This document shows, one piece after another, positions 49,501 to 58,600 of a stretch of 64,000 bases of DNA (within the stretch, counting starts at the first letter, position 1; each line of letters begins with the position of its first letter). Under the pieces are notes generated by a model. That model was not told the DNA's origin, ran no database searches, and saw nothing but the letters and a program-made list of their open reading frames with translations. The stretch is from the NCBI RefSeq assembly GCF_035582795.1, contig NC_134370.1, positions 37,621,501 through 37,685,500 of the forward strand, written 5' to 3'. This DNA comes from Mycteria americana. Lineage: Eukaryota > Chordata > Aves > Ciconiiformes > Ciconiidae. The position numbers and the translations under genes are program-made.

Positions 49501-50183
49501 GCAGTACCTTGCAGCCATCTGTCATCAGTATCGTTACACTGTCCTGTGCTTCACTACATGTTGTAGACCTGCTAGTCCACCAGAACCAGCAGCTGAAGGC
49601 ACTGCATAACCCTCTTTTGCCGTGCTCTTAGTGCAGTTAAATAGCCTTGCTCATTCTGTCTGGTATTTTTGAGATGAAAATGTCTTCTAAGCCTAATGTT
49701 TTCAGATGGCTTTGACCAATATGAGTATTTCATGTTAGAACTTCTATGGTAAATTATTATCCTAATTTAATGGATTTTGCAAAAAGTGTTTTCACTTGCT
49801 CTTTTAAAAAAAAAAGCGCCAAACAAAAAAAACAAACAACAACCAAACCTTTAGACTGTAAAGCAAGTATGAAGTGAGGCTTCTGGGATGTTTTTTGTGC
49901 TTCTCTTCAGAAGTGTTTAGGTCACATTTAATTTCTGCCCCCTCAATTTTACAGGAAGATACTAGAAATATGAATTGGTTATAACTAAACTGAGTAAAAT
50001 ATCAGTTCACATAGTATTTAAAGTTGACACCAAACACTATCTTTGCCTCATGCTGCTTTACAGTTCACATGAGAAATACCACTTCTAGAATTCAAGTTAT
50101 CCTCTCCCTTTTTTCTTTTAAAGGATATTGTGAAGAATGAAGATAAAGATCAGAAATCCAAAGAAAATGGAGCAAACGTATGA
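22459..50183 (+). CDS. CCAR1: CCAR1, cell division cycle and apoptosis regulator 1 (spliced, 24 coding exons)
   Basis: The exons join in perfect phase to 3450 nt: 1149 codons plus TGA, against about 1150 residues in human. The protein is a nuclear coactivator known to work with Mediator, nuclear receptors, p53 and beta-catenin, and in apoptosis signalling and splicing. Order of parts: Q/A-rich N-terminus (about 1-145); S1-like domain (148-209); Q/P-rich linker; arginine-rich RS/RE segment (310-360); DBC1-type inactive Nudix domain (about 470-600); SAP domain (636-670, NDLRKELESR); K/E/D-rich charged stretch with a basic PKPKRRKSGDDK patch (780-910); degenerate EF-hand-like segment (918-965, DQSHCGYLLEKD, lacking several calcium ligands); coiled coil (1030-1130). 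TIKQE near residue 1011 fits a sumoylation motif. The start is the conserved MAQFGGQKNPPW. Oddities: a GC donor after exon 14 and alternative donor or acceptor choices at exons 2, 5 and 9. Identity rests on recall of the vertebrate protein, which matches almost throughout. Confidence 0.97.
22532..29529 (+). other. CCAR1 intron 2 (7 kb)
   Basis: The longest intron of the gene. It contains short open frames with no domain, a CA/C-rich run (about 23725-23752), T-rich tracts (26350-26361, 26936-26960) and a small GTCCCTTTATATGTGG-type tandem repeat (28879-28950). I see no box C/D RNA, tRNA or recognisable transposon in it. Confidence 0.6.
28879..28950. repeat. Short tandem repeat, (G)TCCCTTTATATGTGG type
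   Basis: Four imperfect copies of a TCCCTTTATAT unit in about 70 bp of intron 2. It is a local simple repeat. Confidence 0.75.
29530..29702 (+). CDS. CCAR1: CCAR1 exon 3 (residues 25-82)
   Basis: Acceptor TTTTCAG, donor CAGCAG|GTAAAG. Encodes ALGVQQPSLLGASPTIYTQQ and ends in an alanine run flanked by glutamines (AALQQQ, A6, LQQ). It is the core of the Q/A-rich N-terminus. Confidence 0.96.
30297..30341 (+). CDS. CCAR1: CCAR1 exon 4 (residues 83-97)
   Basis: A 45-nt microexon-like, symmetric (phase 0-0) exon encoding QYSQPQQTLYSVQQQ. Acceptor TTTCAG, donor CAACAG|GTTTGT. Confidence 0.95.
31011..31043 (+). CDS. CCAR1: CCAR1 exon 5 (residues 98-108)
   Basis: A 33-nt symmetric exon encoding LQQPQQTLLTQ. 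The acceptor is TTTAAG; a second AG six bases in (TTGCAG) would remove LQ. Donor CTCAG|GTTAGT. The sequence agrees with the human LQQPQQTLLTQ. Confidence 0.92.
32036..32229 (+). CDS. CCAR1: CCAR1 exon 6 (residues 109-173)
   Basis: Acceptor CTTACAG, donor CTTAG|GTAAGA. It finishes the Q/P-rich region and begins the S1-like domain (QKQRVFTGVVTKLHDTFGF, then VDEDVFFQL). Confidence 0.97.
32775..32889 (+). CDS. CCAR1: CCAR1 exon 7 (residues 173-211)
   Basis: Acceptor TTTGCAG, donor AATCAG|GTATTT. Encodes the second half of the S1-like domain (SAVKGKTPQVGDRVLVEATY, then NPNMPFKWNAQRIQTL). Confidence 0.97.
32974..33166 (+). CDS. CCAR1: CCAR1 exon 8 (residues 212-276)
   Basis: Acceptor TTGTTAG, donor AGAAAG|GTGCTC, a weak donor. 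Intron 7 is only 84 nt. Encodes a glutamine/proline-rich linker (QAQPQPQSLLQAQISAASIT). Several glutamine and proline positions differ from human. Confidence 0.95.
34321..34453 (+). CDS. CCAR1: CCAR1 exon 9 (residues 276-320)
   Basis: Acceptor TTCTTTCAG, donor GACAGGAG|GTATGT. Encodes GLLQPPVRLVSQPQPARRLD followed by PPSRFSGRND. A second donor, GTGAGT at 34535, would extend it in frame by 81 nt (see findings). Confidence 0.95.
34771..34932 (+). CDS. CCAR1: CCAR1 exon 10 (residues 320-374), RS/RE-rich
   Basis: Acceptor TTTTAAAG, donor GGACTG|GTATGT. Encodes the arginine-rich segment (SRERERERRRSRERSPQRKR) and the start of the conserved core (RYTVQFSKFSLDC). The RS/RE repeats are of the type bound by SR-protein kinases and splicing factors. 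Confidence 0.96.
35384..35609 (+). CDS. CCAR1: CCAR1 exon 11 (residues 374-449)
   Basis: Acceptor ATTTCAG, donor GCAAAG|GTTTGT. Encodes RSCDMMELRRRYQNLYIPSD and LDPPDADHLYSAK, a strongly conserved region ahead of the DBC1 domain. A few residues (VDPIDKNAAV) differ from human. Confidence 0.97.
36983..37096 (+). CDS. CCAR1: CCAR1 exon 12 (residues 450-487)
   Basis: Acceptor ACAACAG, donor GTAAAG|GTAAAT. Encodes VMLMASPSMEDLYHKSCALA followed by EDPQELRDGFQHPARLVK. Symmetric exon. Confidence 0.97.
37776..37855 (+). ncRNA. SNORD98: SNORD98, box C/D small nucleolar RNA in CCAR1 intron 12
   Basis: Box C is GTGATGA at 37785-37791, box D CTGA at 37841-37844 and box D' CTGA at 37813-37816. Flanks 37776-37784 and 37846-37855 form a terminal stem with one mismatch. 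The guide CCTATTCCATT (37801-37811), just before box D', is perfectly complementary over 11 bases to AATGGAATAGG of 18S rRNA. The fifth base upstream of D' faces the first G of GGAATAGG. SNORD98 (HBII-419) is known from a human CCAR1 intron and is assigned to 18S Gm867, so position, boxes and guide all agree. Like other vertebrate snoRNAs, it would be released from the spliced intron and bound by fibrillarin, NOP56/58 and 15.5K. Exact ends are inferred. Confidence 0.9.
37999..38165 (+). CDS. CCAR1: CCAR1 exon 13 (residues 488-543)
   Basis: Acceptor TTGTCTAG, donor CACAATG|GTAAGT. Encodes FLVGMKGKDEAMAIGGHWSP and on to ALTGIDLSVCTQ, the first half of the DBC1-type inactive Nudix domain. Confidence 0.97.
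38883..39093 (+). CDS. CCAR1: CCAR1 exon 14 (residues 543-613), GC donor
   Basis: Acceptor GCAACAG. Encodes YRFAEIRYHRPEETHKGRTV onward to KEADGEQ, the second half of the DBC1 domain. The reading frame and homology end at CAG 39091-39093, but the next bases are GCACTG, not GT. Exon 15 begins exactly with the expected DEEEKDDGEAKE, so the boundary must be here. Confidence 0.93.
39900..39983 (+). CDS. CCAR1: CCAR1 exon 15 (residues 614-641)
   Basis: Acceptor TTTGTCAG, donor ATGAAG|GTAAAT. Encodes an acidic stretch, then STPTHWSKLDPKTMK, leading into the SAP domain. Symmetric 84-nt exon. Confidence 0.97.
40652..40837 (+). CDS. CCAR1: CCAR1 exon 16 (residues 642-703), SAP domain
   Basis: Acceptor TTTACCAG, donor AAAGAG|GTTAGG. 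Encodes VNDLRKELESRTLSSKGLKS, a SAP (putative DNA-binding) helix pair, followed by a highly acidic E/K/D run with a six-glutamate stretch. Confidence 0.97.
40838..42475 (+). other. CCAR1 intron 16
   Basis: A 1.6-kb intron with T-rich tracts and no recognisable repeat, RNA or exon. Confidence 0.6.
42476..42667 (+). CDS. CCAR1: CCAR1 exon 17 (residues 704-767)
   Basis: Acceptor TTTTTAG, donor TTTGAG|GTAATT. Encodes a charged E/R helix, then RRYILPDEPAI and the well-conserved NWAAKSGKFDCSIMSLSVLL. Confidence 0.97.
43157..43390 (+). CDS. CCAR1: CCAR1 exon 18 (residues 768-845)
   Basis: Acceptor GTGTGCAG, donor AAGAAG|GTCTGC, a weak donor. Encodes VSLFAELFNEMLQRDFGVRI, then a lysine/aspartate-rich run with the basic patch PKPKRRKSGDDKDKK, a likely nuclear localisation signal. 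Confidence 0.96.
43729..43840 (+). CDS. CCAR1: CCAR1 exon 19 (residues 846-883)
   Basis: Acceptor GTTACAG, donor GATGAAG|GTATCT. Encodes REDKRKDDSKDEEETEDDNN and EYDPMEAEDAEDEDE, the acidic tract. Confidence 0.96.
44091..44162. repeat. Palindromic sauropsid interspersed repeat
   Basis: An imperfect hairpin in intron 19: CAGAATGCAGACCACTCGCA and CTCCCATTGAAGTCAGTAGGAG, mirrored by GTGAGTATTCAGCACCTCTG. It matches in outline an old palindromic repeat I recall from turtles, crocodiles and birds (core CTCCCATTGAAGTCAATGGGAG). The family name is not certain. Confidence 0.5.
45552..45634 (+). CDS. CCAR1: CCAR1 exon 20 (residues 883-910)
   Basis: Acceptor TTTTACAG, donor GATAAA|GTAATT (A at -1). 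Encodes DRDEEEMNKREDRREGNRHC and KERSSKDK. This is one of the less conserved exons compared with human. Confidence 0.94.
46709..46855 (+). CDS. CCAR1: CCAR1 exon 21 (residues 911-959), EF-hand-like
   Basis: Acceptor TTCTGTAG, donor GCTCAG|GTTTTG (weak). Encodes LNRDLLMAFVYFDQSHCGYL and EKDMEEILYTLGLHLSRAQ. The loop resembles an EF-hand but lacks several oxygen ligands, so calcium binding is doubtful. Confidence 0.97.
47267..47387 (+). CDS. CCAR1: CCAR1 exon 22 (residues 960-1000)
   Basis: Acceptor TGTTTAG, donor ATGTTAG|GTGGTG. Encodes VKKLLNKVVLRESCFYRRLT and DTSKDEENQEESEELQEDML. Confidence 0.97.
47799..47823 (+). repeat. G-rich run, possible G-quadruplex
   Basis: A nearly pure guanine tract of about 25 bases broken by one A and one C, in intron 22 some 165 bp upstream of exon 23. 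The G-run lies on the coding strand, so it would also be present in the pre-mRNA. Confidence 0.7.
47990..48175 (+). CDS. CCAR1: CCAR1 exon 23 (residues 1000-1062)
   Basis: Acceptor AATACAG, donor AAAACAG|GTGGGA. Encodes NRLLLPSPTIKQESK with a psi-K-x-E sumoylation-type site, then NVGLIVYNGAIVDVGSLLQK and the start of the coiled coil. Confidence 0.97.
48552..48757 (+). CDS. CCAR1: CCAR1 exon 24 (residues 1062-1130), coiled coil
   Basis: The acceptor TTAAG is preceded by a T9C7 tract; donor AAACAG|GTTAGA. Encodes heptad-patterned ILQLENSNKSLSTELKEVKK and ENLKISDDKNLQFEGQLNKT. This is the C-terminal coiled coil. Confidence 0.97.
50124..50183 (+). CDS. CCAR1: CCAR1 exon 25, coding part (residues 1131-1149, stop)
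   Basis: Acceptor CTTTTAAAG after a T-rich tract. Encodes DIVKNEDKDQKSKENGANV followed by TGA at 50181-50183. The human protein ends in nearly the same residues. Confidence 0.97.
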   Translation, partial: DIVKNEDKDQKSKENGANV

Positions 50184-50475
50184 TAAAACTGCTGCTGTTT
50201 AGAGGAATGGTGTTACATAATGTAATATAAATCATGATACCAGAATGTATGGGAAGTGATGCATGTTTGATTTTAGTAGTATAAATATCTTAGTTCCAAA
50301 AGATGTATAAAGTTTTATGAATGTGAGTGTCTGCTTCTGAAGATTGCTTGTAATTCTTAGCATTCAATTTGAGACACTCCTCGAGTGAAAATAATTTTGC
50401 ATTGCAAAATGTTTTAGGATGAACTTTGTTATAGTTTTAACCCTAATAAAGTTCATCAACGTAATGAACAGTAGC
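50184..50475 (+). other. CCAR1: CCAR1 3' UTR with polyadenylation signal
   Basis: A short AT-rich 3' UTR ending soon after AATAAA at 50445-50450. Cleavage would be expected about 50463-50475. No nearer signal lies between the stop codon and this site. A longer form cannot be excluded, because the following sequence stays AT-rich, but no strong canonical signal follows closely. Confidence 0.75.
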
Positions 50476-53214
50476 AAGTATTTAATTACCAAATGTTTTT
50501 CATTAAGGTCTAGTGAAATCAAAATTTTCATTATTTATAGAATTGCCATTTTTAGGTTTTTATTTTTATTTTGGTCTAATTAGTATTTTAAAATTCAAAT
50601 ATAAATCACAAAATAGCATGCTGCTTAATTTTGCAAGTAAAGATTTTTTTTAAAAAAAAAAGCTTCTTGGATTTTTTTCTTGGATTTTTTTGTGGTTTTG
50701 GTTTTTTTGTTTGTTTTTTGTTTGTTTTTTTTACTTGTCACAACTTTCTTTTCCCTTCCAAATGTAACTTTATCCTCCAAAGCTGCTTGTATTAAAGCCT
50801 CATAATATACAGTAGTTCAGATGAGTTAAGAAAGCAATAGAAACCTACCAAAATACTGGTAGGGTTGCGAGATGTATATGAAAATACATGGGCCTGTTTT
50901 AAATGTATGTCACTTGTGTTCCTTTAATTGTTCTTATCTTTGGATTAATATATAAGCTCCTTTTTAATAACAAATGCAGTGTATTAAAAAGTATGGTTGG
51001 ATACCAGGCCAGTAGATGTCAGAATAATGCCTTACATGGAGAAAAAGCTACCATTGTAAGCAGCCTTTAATTAAATTTGGACTTCTTTCTTAATATGTGC
51101 AATTACTTCAAAGACTTTAGTCCAACAAAAGAATGGATGCGCAAGTATCAGGACTCCATGTTATAACTACTAAGGAGCAGGACACAACTTGGTTTGTTGA
51201 AAGTGGGTAAGATTGCCTTCCTTTGTGTTCACAAATCACTAGAGATCTAAACTGCAAAGTTAACGTGACATCATTGTCAAAGGCAACTTATTCAAATAAT
51301 GTGAAATATAAACAATTGTATTTTGGTGCAACTTCCAGGAAAATTAAGGGGTTTGAAGGTTGGGACAGAAGTGTTTTCTTACAGAAATGGTTAATTTTAG
51401 CAGACCTTTTCTTTTTTTAGCCTAGGTGTCCTAGGTAACTAAATACCTGTTAGAAGAGTTCAAGTGCCATAATATGTATGAATAACCTACATGGAAACTC
51501 ATGTAGCTTTACTGAGATACACATTAAAATGCCTGAATTTATGTTCAAAAGAGTCTAAGCTGGTGCGTTTATCACTTACCTTTCTTGGCTCTTTTGGAGC
51601 TAAACAAGTAAAATACCTTTTCATTAAAATAACATGCATAAGCTTCCCCCTCATTCATCTGTCTCAGTTGAGTCACTGTATAATATCTTAACTGTTCACA
51701 CTAAAGTAGGAAGTACTATAAAAACACTAATTATTGCATATAAGTACCCAGAAAATGCATGCTTTATTAATTAAGAGATAACATCTCATTAGAATGATTG
51801 AATGAGGATGGTGATAAATTAATCTTATGAAAAGCGTTACCTGTGGTGTACAGATGGTGTTAAATTCTTTTGTAATCAAATTATATTTTTCACCTTTACC
51901 TTTGTACAAATTGACAGCATGTTTCATTTTTGACGTTGACCACCGTTTATTTAAATGGACTTGAAAGGTTTGCGTTTGAAATACTTTGTTCATGAATTTT
52001 CAGCAGTACATGTGAACATACAAGAAAATAATTCTAGAATTCAAGATAATATCTTTTTAGGCACACTGAAGCATCTGTTGAAATATTTTGCTGGGGTGTT
52101 TTTATCTTAAACTGCTGAGCTGAAAGCAGTTGTCGCAACAAGCAGGGCTCATCTTGTGTTTCAGTGAGTGGCCCTGTGAGATAGTTGCTAGAGTGATACA
52201 GATTTTTACAGTATTTAAGAAAAAAAATATTTGTTAGAATGAGTGTAATCTTTCTTTATATTGCTTTGATGTAATAGTGTTTCAAATACTATGTACAGTC
52301 TGCATTTATGTTGGAAAGGAAATTAAAAGGGTAAAGAATAAAGGAAAAAAAAACCAAGGAAAAGTTTTACAGCCTTCACAGAGCTTGACCAATCTCCTGG
52401 AGCACAACTAATCTGAGGAAGAACAGACACCTCTACAGACAGTTTAAGTTGCTTTACCAAACAGCACAAGGTTCTGTATATACACAGTATCAATATTGGT
52501 TGTTAGCTAAAGCTTCTTGGTAATATTCCCAGAAATATAAATAATTCTTAAGAAAACTGAATAGAGTATCAGTAATAGAAGTTTGGAGAAGCAATCTTCT
52601 GTCAGTTTTAATTTATGAAAAATGTTTTTCCATTTCATGTCCACGCTTCCCACCTCATGGGCTTTCCACTTCTAAGTCTTTCATTACATATCAGGTGCTG
52701 GTGAAAGGCTGGTAAAAGTCAGCCTAAGCCAGGTCTTACTCTGATGCCTCAATGTCCAATTTGTTTGCAGTTTTAAAATCATCATAGATGCTCTATGGAA
52801 AGTAGTAAATCTCAGACTGCCTTGTTCTGTAGAGAAAGCACTGCTACAGCAGGCCAGTAAATGGAATCTGATCTCAGTTTATAGATTATTTCCTTCCCCT
52901 TTTGTATTTTGTTTAGTATGGGGAAATTAATGAGTTAAACCCTTACAAAGTGATATTCAGACTAGTGGATATCTGTGAGTAAGGCTAGGAAGAAAGTTCC
53001 ATGTGATACATCTGCATGCAAAATGGTGTAGAATAAAGTATGCCTTCCTGAGGCCCCTTTGCTTTTGCTCTGGTAATGAAAGGGCAGAAGTATATAGTTT
53101 CAGTGCTACATAGCAACAAGTGGCAAATAGACCAATAGTGAATTTTTGCCAAAGTTTTCTGAAGTGTTCAGGATTGCATGTGGGATAATGAAGCTGCTTC
53201 CAGCACTGCTGCAT
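50476..53214. other. Intergenic DNA downstream of CCAR1
   Basis: AT-rich, with a TTTG/T-rich simple tract (50640-50732). No gene or named repeat is supported. Confidence 0.6.
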
Positions 53215-53430
53215 GTTCTACCACGATGAAGACACGTAATGTTTTCTTGACTCACCCAGTGCTTGATGGTTGTGCCTGTAGCGCCTGGGCACTGCTGCAG
53301 AATCAGTTCCCGGTTGTTGCTTGATATATCCGGTGTCCTCTGGCTCAGCCTGGGGCGCCCTGAAGTGTACAATGGAGAAGTTGGAATTCTCTGTCTGGTG
53401 CCTGTGGGTTTCCACAGATCCAGCATTTAG
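53215..53430. other. GC-richer patch with a 106-codon minus-strand frame, unidentified
   Basis: About 215 bp markedly richer in G and C than its surroundings, within which most of a minus-strand open frame (53106-53426) falls. I recognise no domain. It has neither clear splice sites nor a neighbouring frame that would make it an exon. It may be a remnant of a retrocopy or an old regulatory element. Confidence 0.2.
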
Positions 53431-56400
53431 AACTGAGTTGTTTCAGAATCTAACATTATGAAGCCTAGTCCTTTAACATAACATTTTTTCAATGTGTAAC
53501 TGCTTTGAGAGAGATGAATGGCTTTCAGTCCATCTTTCTGCTGAGTAATGTGCTGTGTGAGTATCTGTTTGGACTTATGTGACACAGTTAACTTTCACTA
53601 ATAATTTTATCAGGAATGTGCACAAAACATGTTTTTTCTCTTGCGTTTCTGTAATCTTTGTGTACCCAGGTCAGGTTCTTACCTTGAATGCATTTGTTCA
53701 GTGCAGTTTTTATTTTAAAATACAAAATAATTCATTTTGGGTGATTGAGCCTTATGGCCAGCAATAGATTGCAAAACGTGTAGATAGCACAGTCAGTACA
53801 CTTAGGCTAATATTTTCCAGAAAGCAGAAGTGGTTCAAGTAGAAATTGAACTCAGACTTGTGTATCTCCATGTAGTGCAACAATAAAAATGGCATAAATA
53901 ATGAATACCTCTACTAAGCTATCAAAACTGCCAGTGTTTTCCCACCAAATTTTTATGTTTCTGCATACTGAGTCTCATTAGATGTATCGCGTGAAAGTAG
54001 TTACAGTAAAAAGCTCTAATAACAAAATGCATTACTTTGAAGCAAAAATAATTTTTTTTTAATTCATCCACTATGTAATCCATGGCACCGTGATAGAGAG
54101 TATAAATTTAGAGTTTTAGAACACACCAAATACTGCCTGAAGTCATGTTTTGTAGTGTTTTAACTGTGGCTAGGAACATTGCTTTTGAATTTCTAGATAT
54201 CCAATACCTGAAATGGTATTGAAAACATGACACTGCAGTTGTATGCTGCTTTTGATTTCTTGTATTGTGCTGTTTTTTAAATTGTTGTTTTCTTTAACGA
54301 GTGGATTCTAACTTGTTTGAGGATTCAGGTCGAGTACCCTACAGTACATGTAAGAACTAGTATCTTTTCAGGTGTGATTCAGTAATCCCGCAAGCTGTTC
54401 TATCTAGTCCAATTCTTCTCTCTAAAATGACAGCAGAATAGCGGTGCTGAGTAGGTTTGTTCGTTGCATGCTGCAATATGTTTTTTTGGTGCTGGGTTAT
54501 GAGGTTAAACTACTAGAGTTTTTCTCTAGTTCCTGCAGTACTTTACTCGGACCATTTACAGAGCATGTTAAGCCACAGGTGCATGTTGAAATACTTTGTT
54601 GGTTGAAATTGTGCAGTGATGTCTTTCTATGTAGAACTAGTAGTCTTCCCTTCCATAGCTCCCCCAGGCTGAGGAAGGAGCTTGTGTAGCTAGCTTTTAT
54701 TCTTGCTAATAACTTGGTCAGCAGTGTCAAGGCGTGTTCATGTGAACTTCCCATAGGCAAGCAATTTCCCAGTGTGGTGAGGTCTGAACATTTCATTTCT
54801 TGGGAGGCAAGTGATATGGTCCATGTGATGCCTCTAAAAGTCCCTTCTTTCATATGCTGTAGGATCTTCCACTATAGCAGATACCGGACTGTTCTATAGT
54901 GATCTTTTGGAACAAGTAGGTAATGACAGTCCTGTGAGGGCGCTCTGAAAATTCAGAGAAAGTACTTGAGCTGGATTTCAGCCAAGACGACAGATTCCCA
55001 AACCCACATGTTTTGATGGGAAATTGATTCTTATATTATTTTCCCTCAGTCTAGTGAGGGGCACAAGTCAAAGGATCCAGTTGACCAAATCATTGTTCGT
55101 ATTTCATTGCGAATGAACAACTGGGTAGAGGGGAAGAATGGAGAGGAGGAACACTGCCGAGAATCCTGGCCTGAACTCTCCCCACTCTGCATTTCAGCAA
55201 ATATTTTTAGAGTACTAATTTGCTTTATTACTTGCTTGCAACCTTTTTAGTGGTATAGAGAAGGATTTGTTTGAGTGTGAGTTGGTTTTTTTTCCTTGTA
55301 TTGCTTAATTCTTTTTGGTCTTCCTGACACAGAGTCATCTGGTTACATTCCTGTTCTGTCATGCAAGGGGCAGAAACAGCTGGAGAACAGCAGCCTTCAT
55401 TTTTGGTCCCTTTTTAAAAGGGCTGGATGGTAGCCAGCAGATCTGCATATAAAAAAGCAGAAATTGCTGCCACATGTCACGTCATAGAAATGAACAGAGA
55501 TAAAAGTACCTTGCAATGCTGGTCTCAAAAAACACTTGTCTTGCAGACCAACCTAATTTACTGTAAAACAGTCCATTGCATGTGTGCAGAGGAAAAGTTA
55601 AATGAGAAATAGGCAATTTTCACTCTAATGCACACGCAGCTTGGGGAGATGGGTTGTTAAATTTTCAGCATTGCTCTAATAAGAAACGAGAGAATTTTGG
55701 AAGTTCTCTTAAACATCTGGAAAGACTCATCTGTTTCACGAGAATTAGTCTAGGTTTCCCGTAAGACACTTTCCTTTTCAGCTTGTCTCCTGATGCCTTG
55801 TTTTATCAAAGTACTATTCAAGCAAATTAAGTACTTCTATTAAGTACATGACATTAAATGTAACTATTAAGAATATTCACGTTACAAGTTGTAAAATCTT
55901 GGGGAAGGGTTTCCAAATGCAACTTGAGAGTATTCTTAAAACGTTTGTTTACAGAGAAAAGCTTATACTTGTCAGTATCTCCTCTGATACAAGGAAGCTA
56001 TGTAAAATGTGACTAAACATGAAAATGAGGATTAGCTGCTTACCAATATTGAACGTGATTTTCTGCCTTCATGTCTTTCCTGAAATCAAGCTAATGACCT
56101 CTTTTTTGAGGGGGGGTGGGGGTATCTTTTCATTATACTGAGGAGAGGAAAAATAGATTACCTTTAGTACTGAGACACATATGGGTGGCAGCACATCTAT
56201 AAATCCTCTGATTACCCATGGGGTCCAGTAGTATGCTTGCAAGGAATGTGCAGTCAGCATTTTCAGTCTTGTGGTATGGGCATGTAATGATGGACAGCAC
56301 AAAAGGGGACTTGTGGGGGTAATACAATGTACAATAATTGTGATCCATGGACAAAAGCAGAAGTTGTATAGCATGACCTTTGGGTAGCAGGGGCTCAGAA

Positions 56401-58249
56401 TATGTACAATTAGTAAGACATGGCTGTGCAGATATTCTGAGCAGTGAATTCATTCTGATACCTCCTTCATGCTTAAAGTTTAAAGGAAAGGAAAATGCAT
56501 CCACTTCAGGTCTTTTTATCAATGAAGACAGTTTGAAAAAAGATTATTCAAATGCAACCTGCAATTTAAGAACCTATGCAAATTCCCTAAAGAACACACT
56601 GAATTGGACACAAAATCGCTCTGTGAGCACCAGGTTCCGAAGCGAGCAGTGGCCTTATCTTGTCTGACAAGGATTTTCTACAGTAAATGAGAAGATGCAC
56701 TCTGTAGCTTTGCACAGCAGAACAAACTGCACGAGTAACATGTAAAAACGCGGAGCTGTGCTAAAGCGTGGCCTGTCCGCGTTTGCACCGGTGCCTCCCC
56801 TGCCTGCTCTGCCACTTCATGAAAGCGTAATCTGAGACAGGGCAAGCGCCCTGATCTGGGGGAGGAAGACCTGAGGGTGGGGTGGGGAGGGAGTATCTGT
56901 GAAATTTTAGTGCAAAATAGAGGCAGGTTCCTCCAGCCCAGAGTGGGATTTTCTGGAGGGAGAATGCCCTATCCTGCAGCAGCAGGGATGGGAGGGGAGA
57001 GCTGGGGCAAGGCTGACCACAGTGGCAGCAGCACACAGCCAGTGCTGGAGCCCTCCAGTGCCGCTGAATTTATTTGCTTTCATCTTGACTATTTCTTATC
57101 TCCTTTGCTGCCTGCCTGTGTGATCCCAATGGTGAGATCTTCTCTGTTTTGTAGAGCTGCTGGTTAATTCAAGCAGGGAAGCCTGAGCTGCCATCAGAAG
57201 CTTTATTAGCTGGAAGTACCAACCACTCTCTCATGGCAGGTAACTTCTGCCTGTGGCATTTTGTGAGCAGCAGTGTCAGTGTAAATCCTGGCAGGCAAAA
57301 ATCCTGCAACTGGGCTGGCGGAAAAGCAGGGAGCAAGCAGGGCATCACCACCACAGCTTTCTCTAGAGGCACAGCCTCCCTGTCAGTACAGACTGGGACA
57401 AACTGGGTTTCAGCTGCTGGTAGTCTGGTTTGAAGTCAAGTCAGTGATGACCCGGGGAGTCATTGCAATGTAAATGTGGGCACTCGATATTTAGGAAAAA
57501 TGTGAGAGGAAGCAGGTGTGCTGGTTGGTTCCAGTGTTTTGTTGCCGGCAATGTTGTTTCCTGGAGGAGGTGACTGGATATAATGTGTCCAGAGACTGAT
57601 ACTGCAATGAACTGGAAGGTGCATTCATAACCAGTGGAAGACTAAATTAGTTTCACTCGTCATGAATGTTTTTAGACAAAGGATGATGCATAGAAAGAAA
57701 TGCTGGGGATGGATGTTATGGATTGACTCAGCACAAAAATTTCTCTGAGAAAGAGCTACAGAACGTGCTGCCACCGGAGAAGGTAAAGGTGGAGGGCACA
57801 CAGCACTGTGGGTGGGGTGATGGCTGCCTGGGAGGGAAGGCACTTTGCTACCTAATGCAGACATGATGCTCTGAAGTCAGCAGCTGCTTTTAGTCTTAAT
57901 TCCTCTGGAAATGTTTACCAAAAAAAAACTCCAAACCCCTATGAAGTGATCTGTTAAATCTTTTCTAAAAATGCATAAAAGTGAAATTGATGGAAGATCC
58001 AAAAAGAAATCAGGCTCAGACACATTAAGGTTGCTACCTTAAATATGTAATTATTCACATTAAAAATTTGGAAGATGACAATTTTGCAGAAGATGACATA
58101 TTGCAGCACTGTCTTGTTTCCCTCCATCATTGAAACTGAATTTATTAACTTTCATGGGATACACAGAGAACATGCTATCAGATCTGGCAGAAGTAACAAC
58201 AATGACAAAACAACCTCAAGGGAAATTTTTTGAGTATTTTTAACTAGAT
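53431..58249. other. Intergenic DNA
   Basis: No supported gene. A G-run lies at 56109-56124. Sequence at about 56750-57450 is more GC-rich and repeat-poor, but I cannot link its frames to any protein and it is not CpG-dense, so it does not look like a promoter island. Confidence 0.55.
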
Positions 58250-58600
58250 CATACTGGTGGGTATTTAGCCATAATTTCTGTTTGCTACCTGCAATTAGTT
58301 CATATTCAATTAGTTATGCTAGTGACCTCTGCAGTCTCATGAGGCCAGGCTGCAATCAAGGGCTTAGTCTATACATAAAAGTACAGCTGCTGGATTATCG
58401 AGTGCTCTTAACACAAGGCTGCCACGAAAAGTCCTCTGAAATGTTAGTGATTGCAGAATGCACCAGCCGGCATGATAATTGTGGTTCACAAGCAGAGCAG
58501 ATTAAATTTCTGCTCCTGGTATTCATTGCTGCCTCACAGCTCCAGTTTTCACTTGAGGCATTGGTTTTGGTCAGTAAATCCCTTTAGTGTTTGCAATTCC
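58250..58600. promoter_or_regulatory. Candidate conserved non-coding element
   Basis: A complex, non-repetitive stretch with homeodomain-like TTCAATTAGTTATG and GATAATTGTGG words and no coding signal. The call rests on texture alone, since no alignment was possible. Confidence 0.2.

Noticed and set aside
56877..57167. 96-codon plus-strand frame in the GC-richer 56.8-57.4 kb region
   Set aside because: It has no domain, no CpG island, no splice context, and overlapping frames of equal quality on the other strand.
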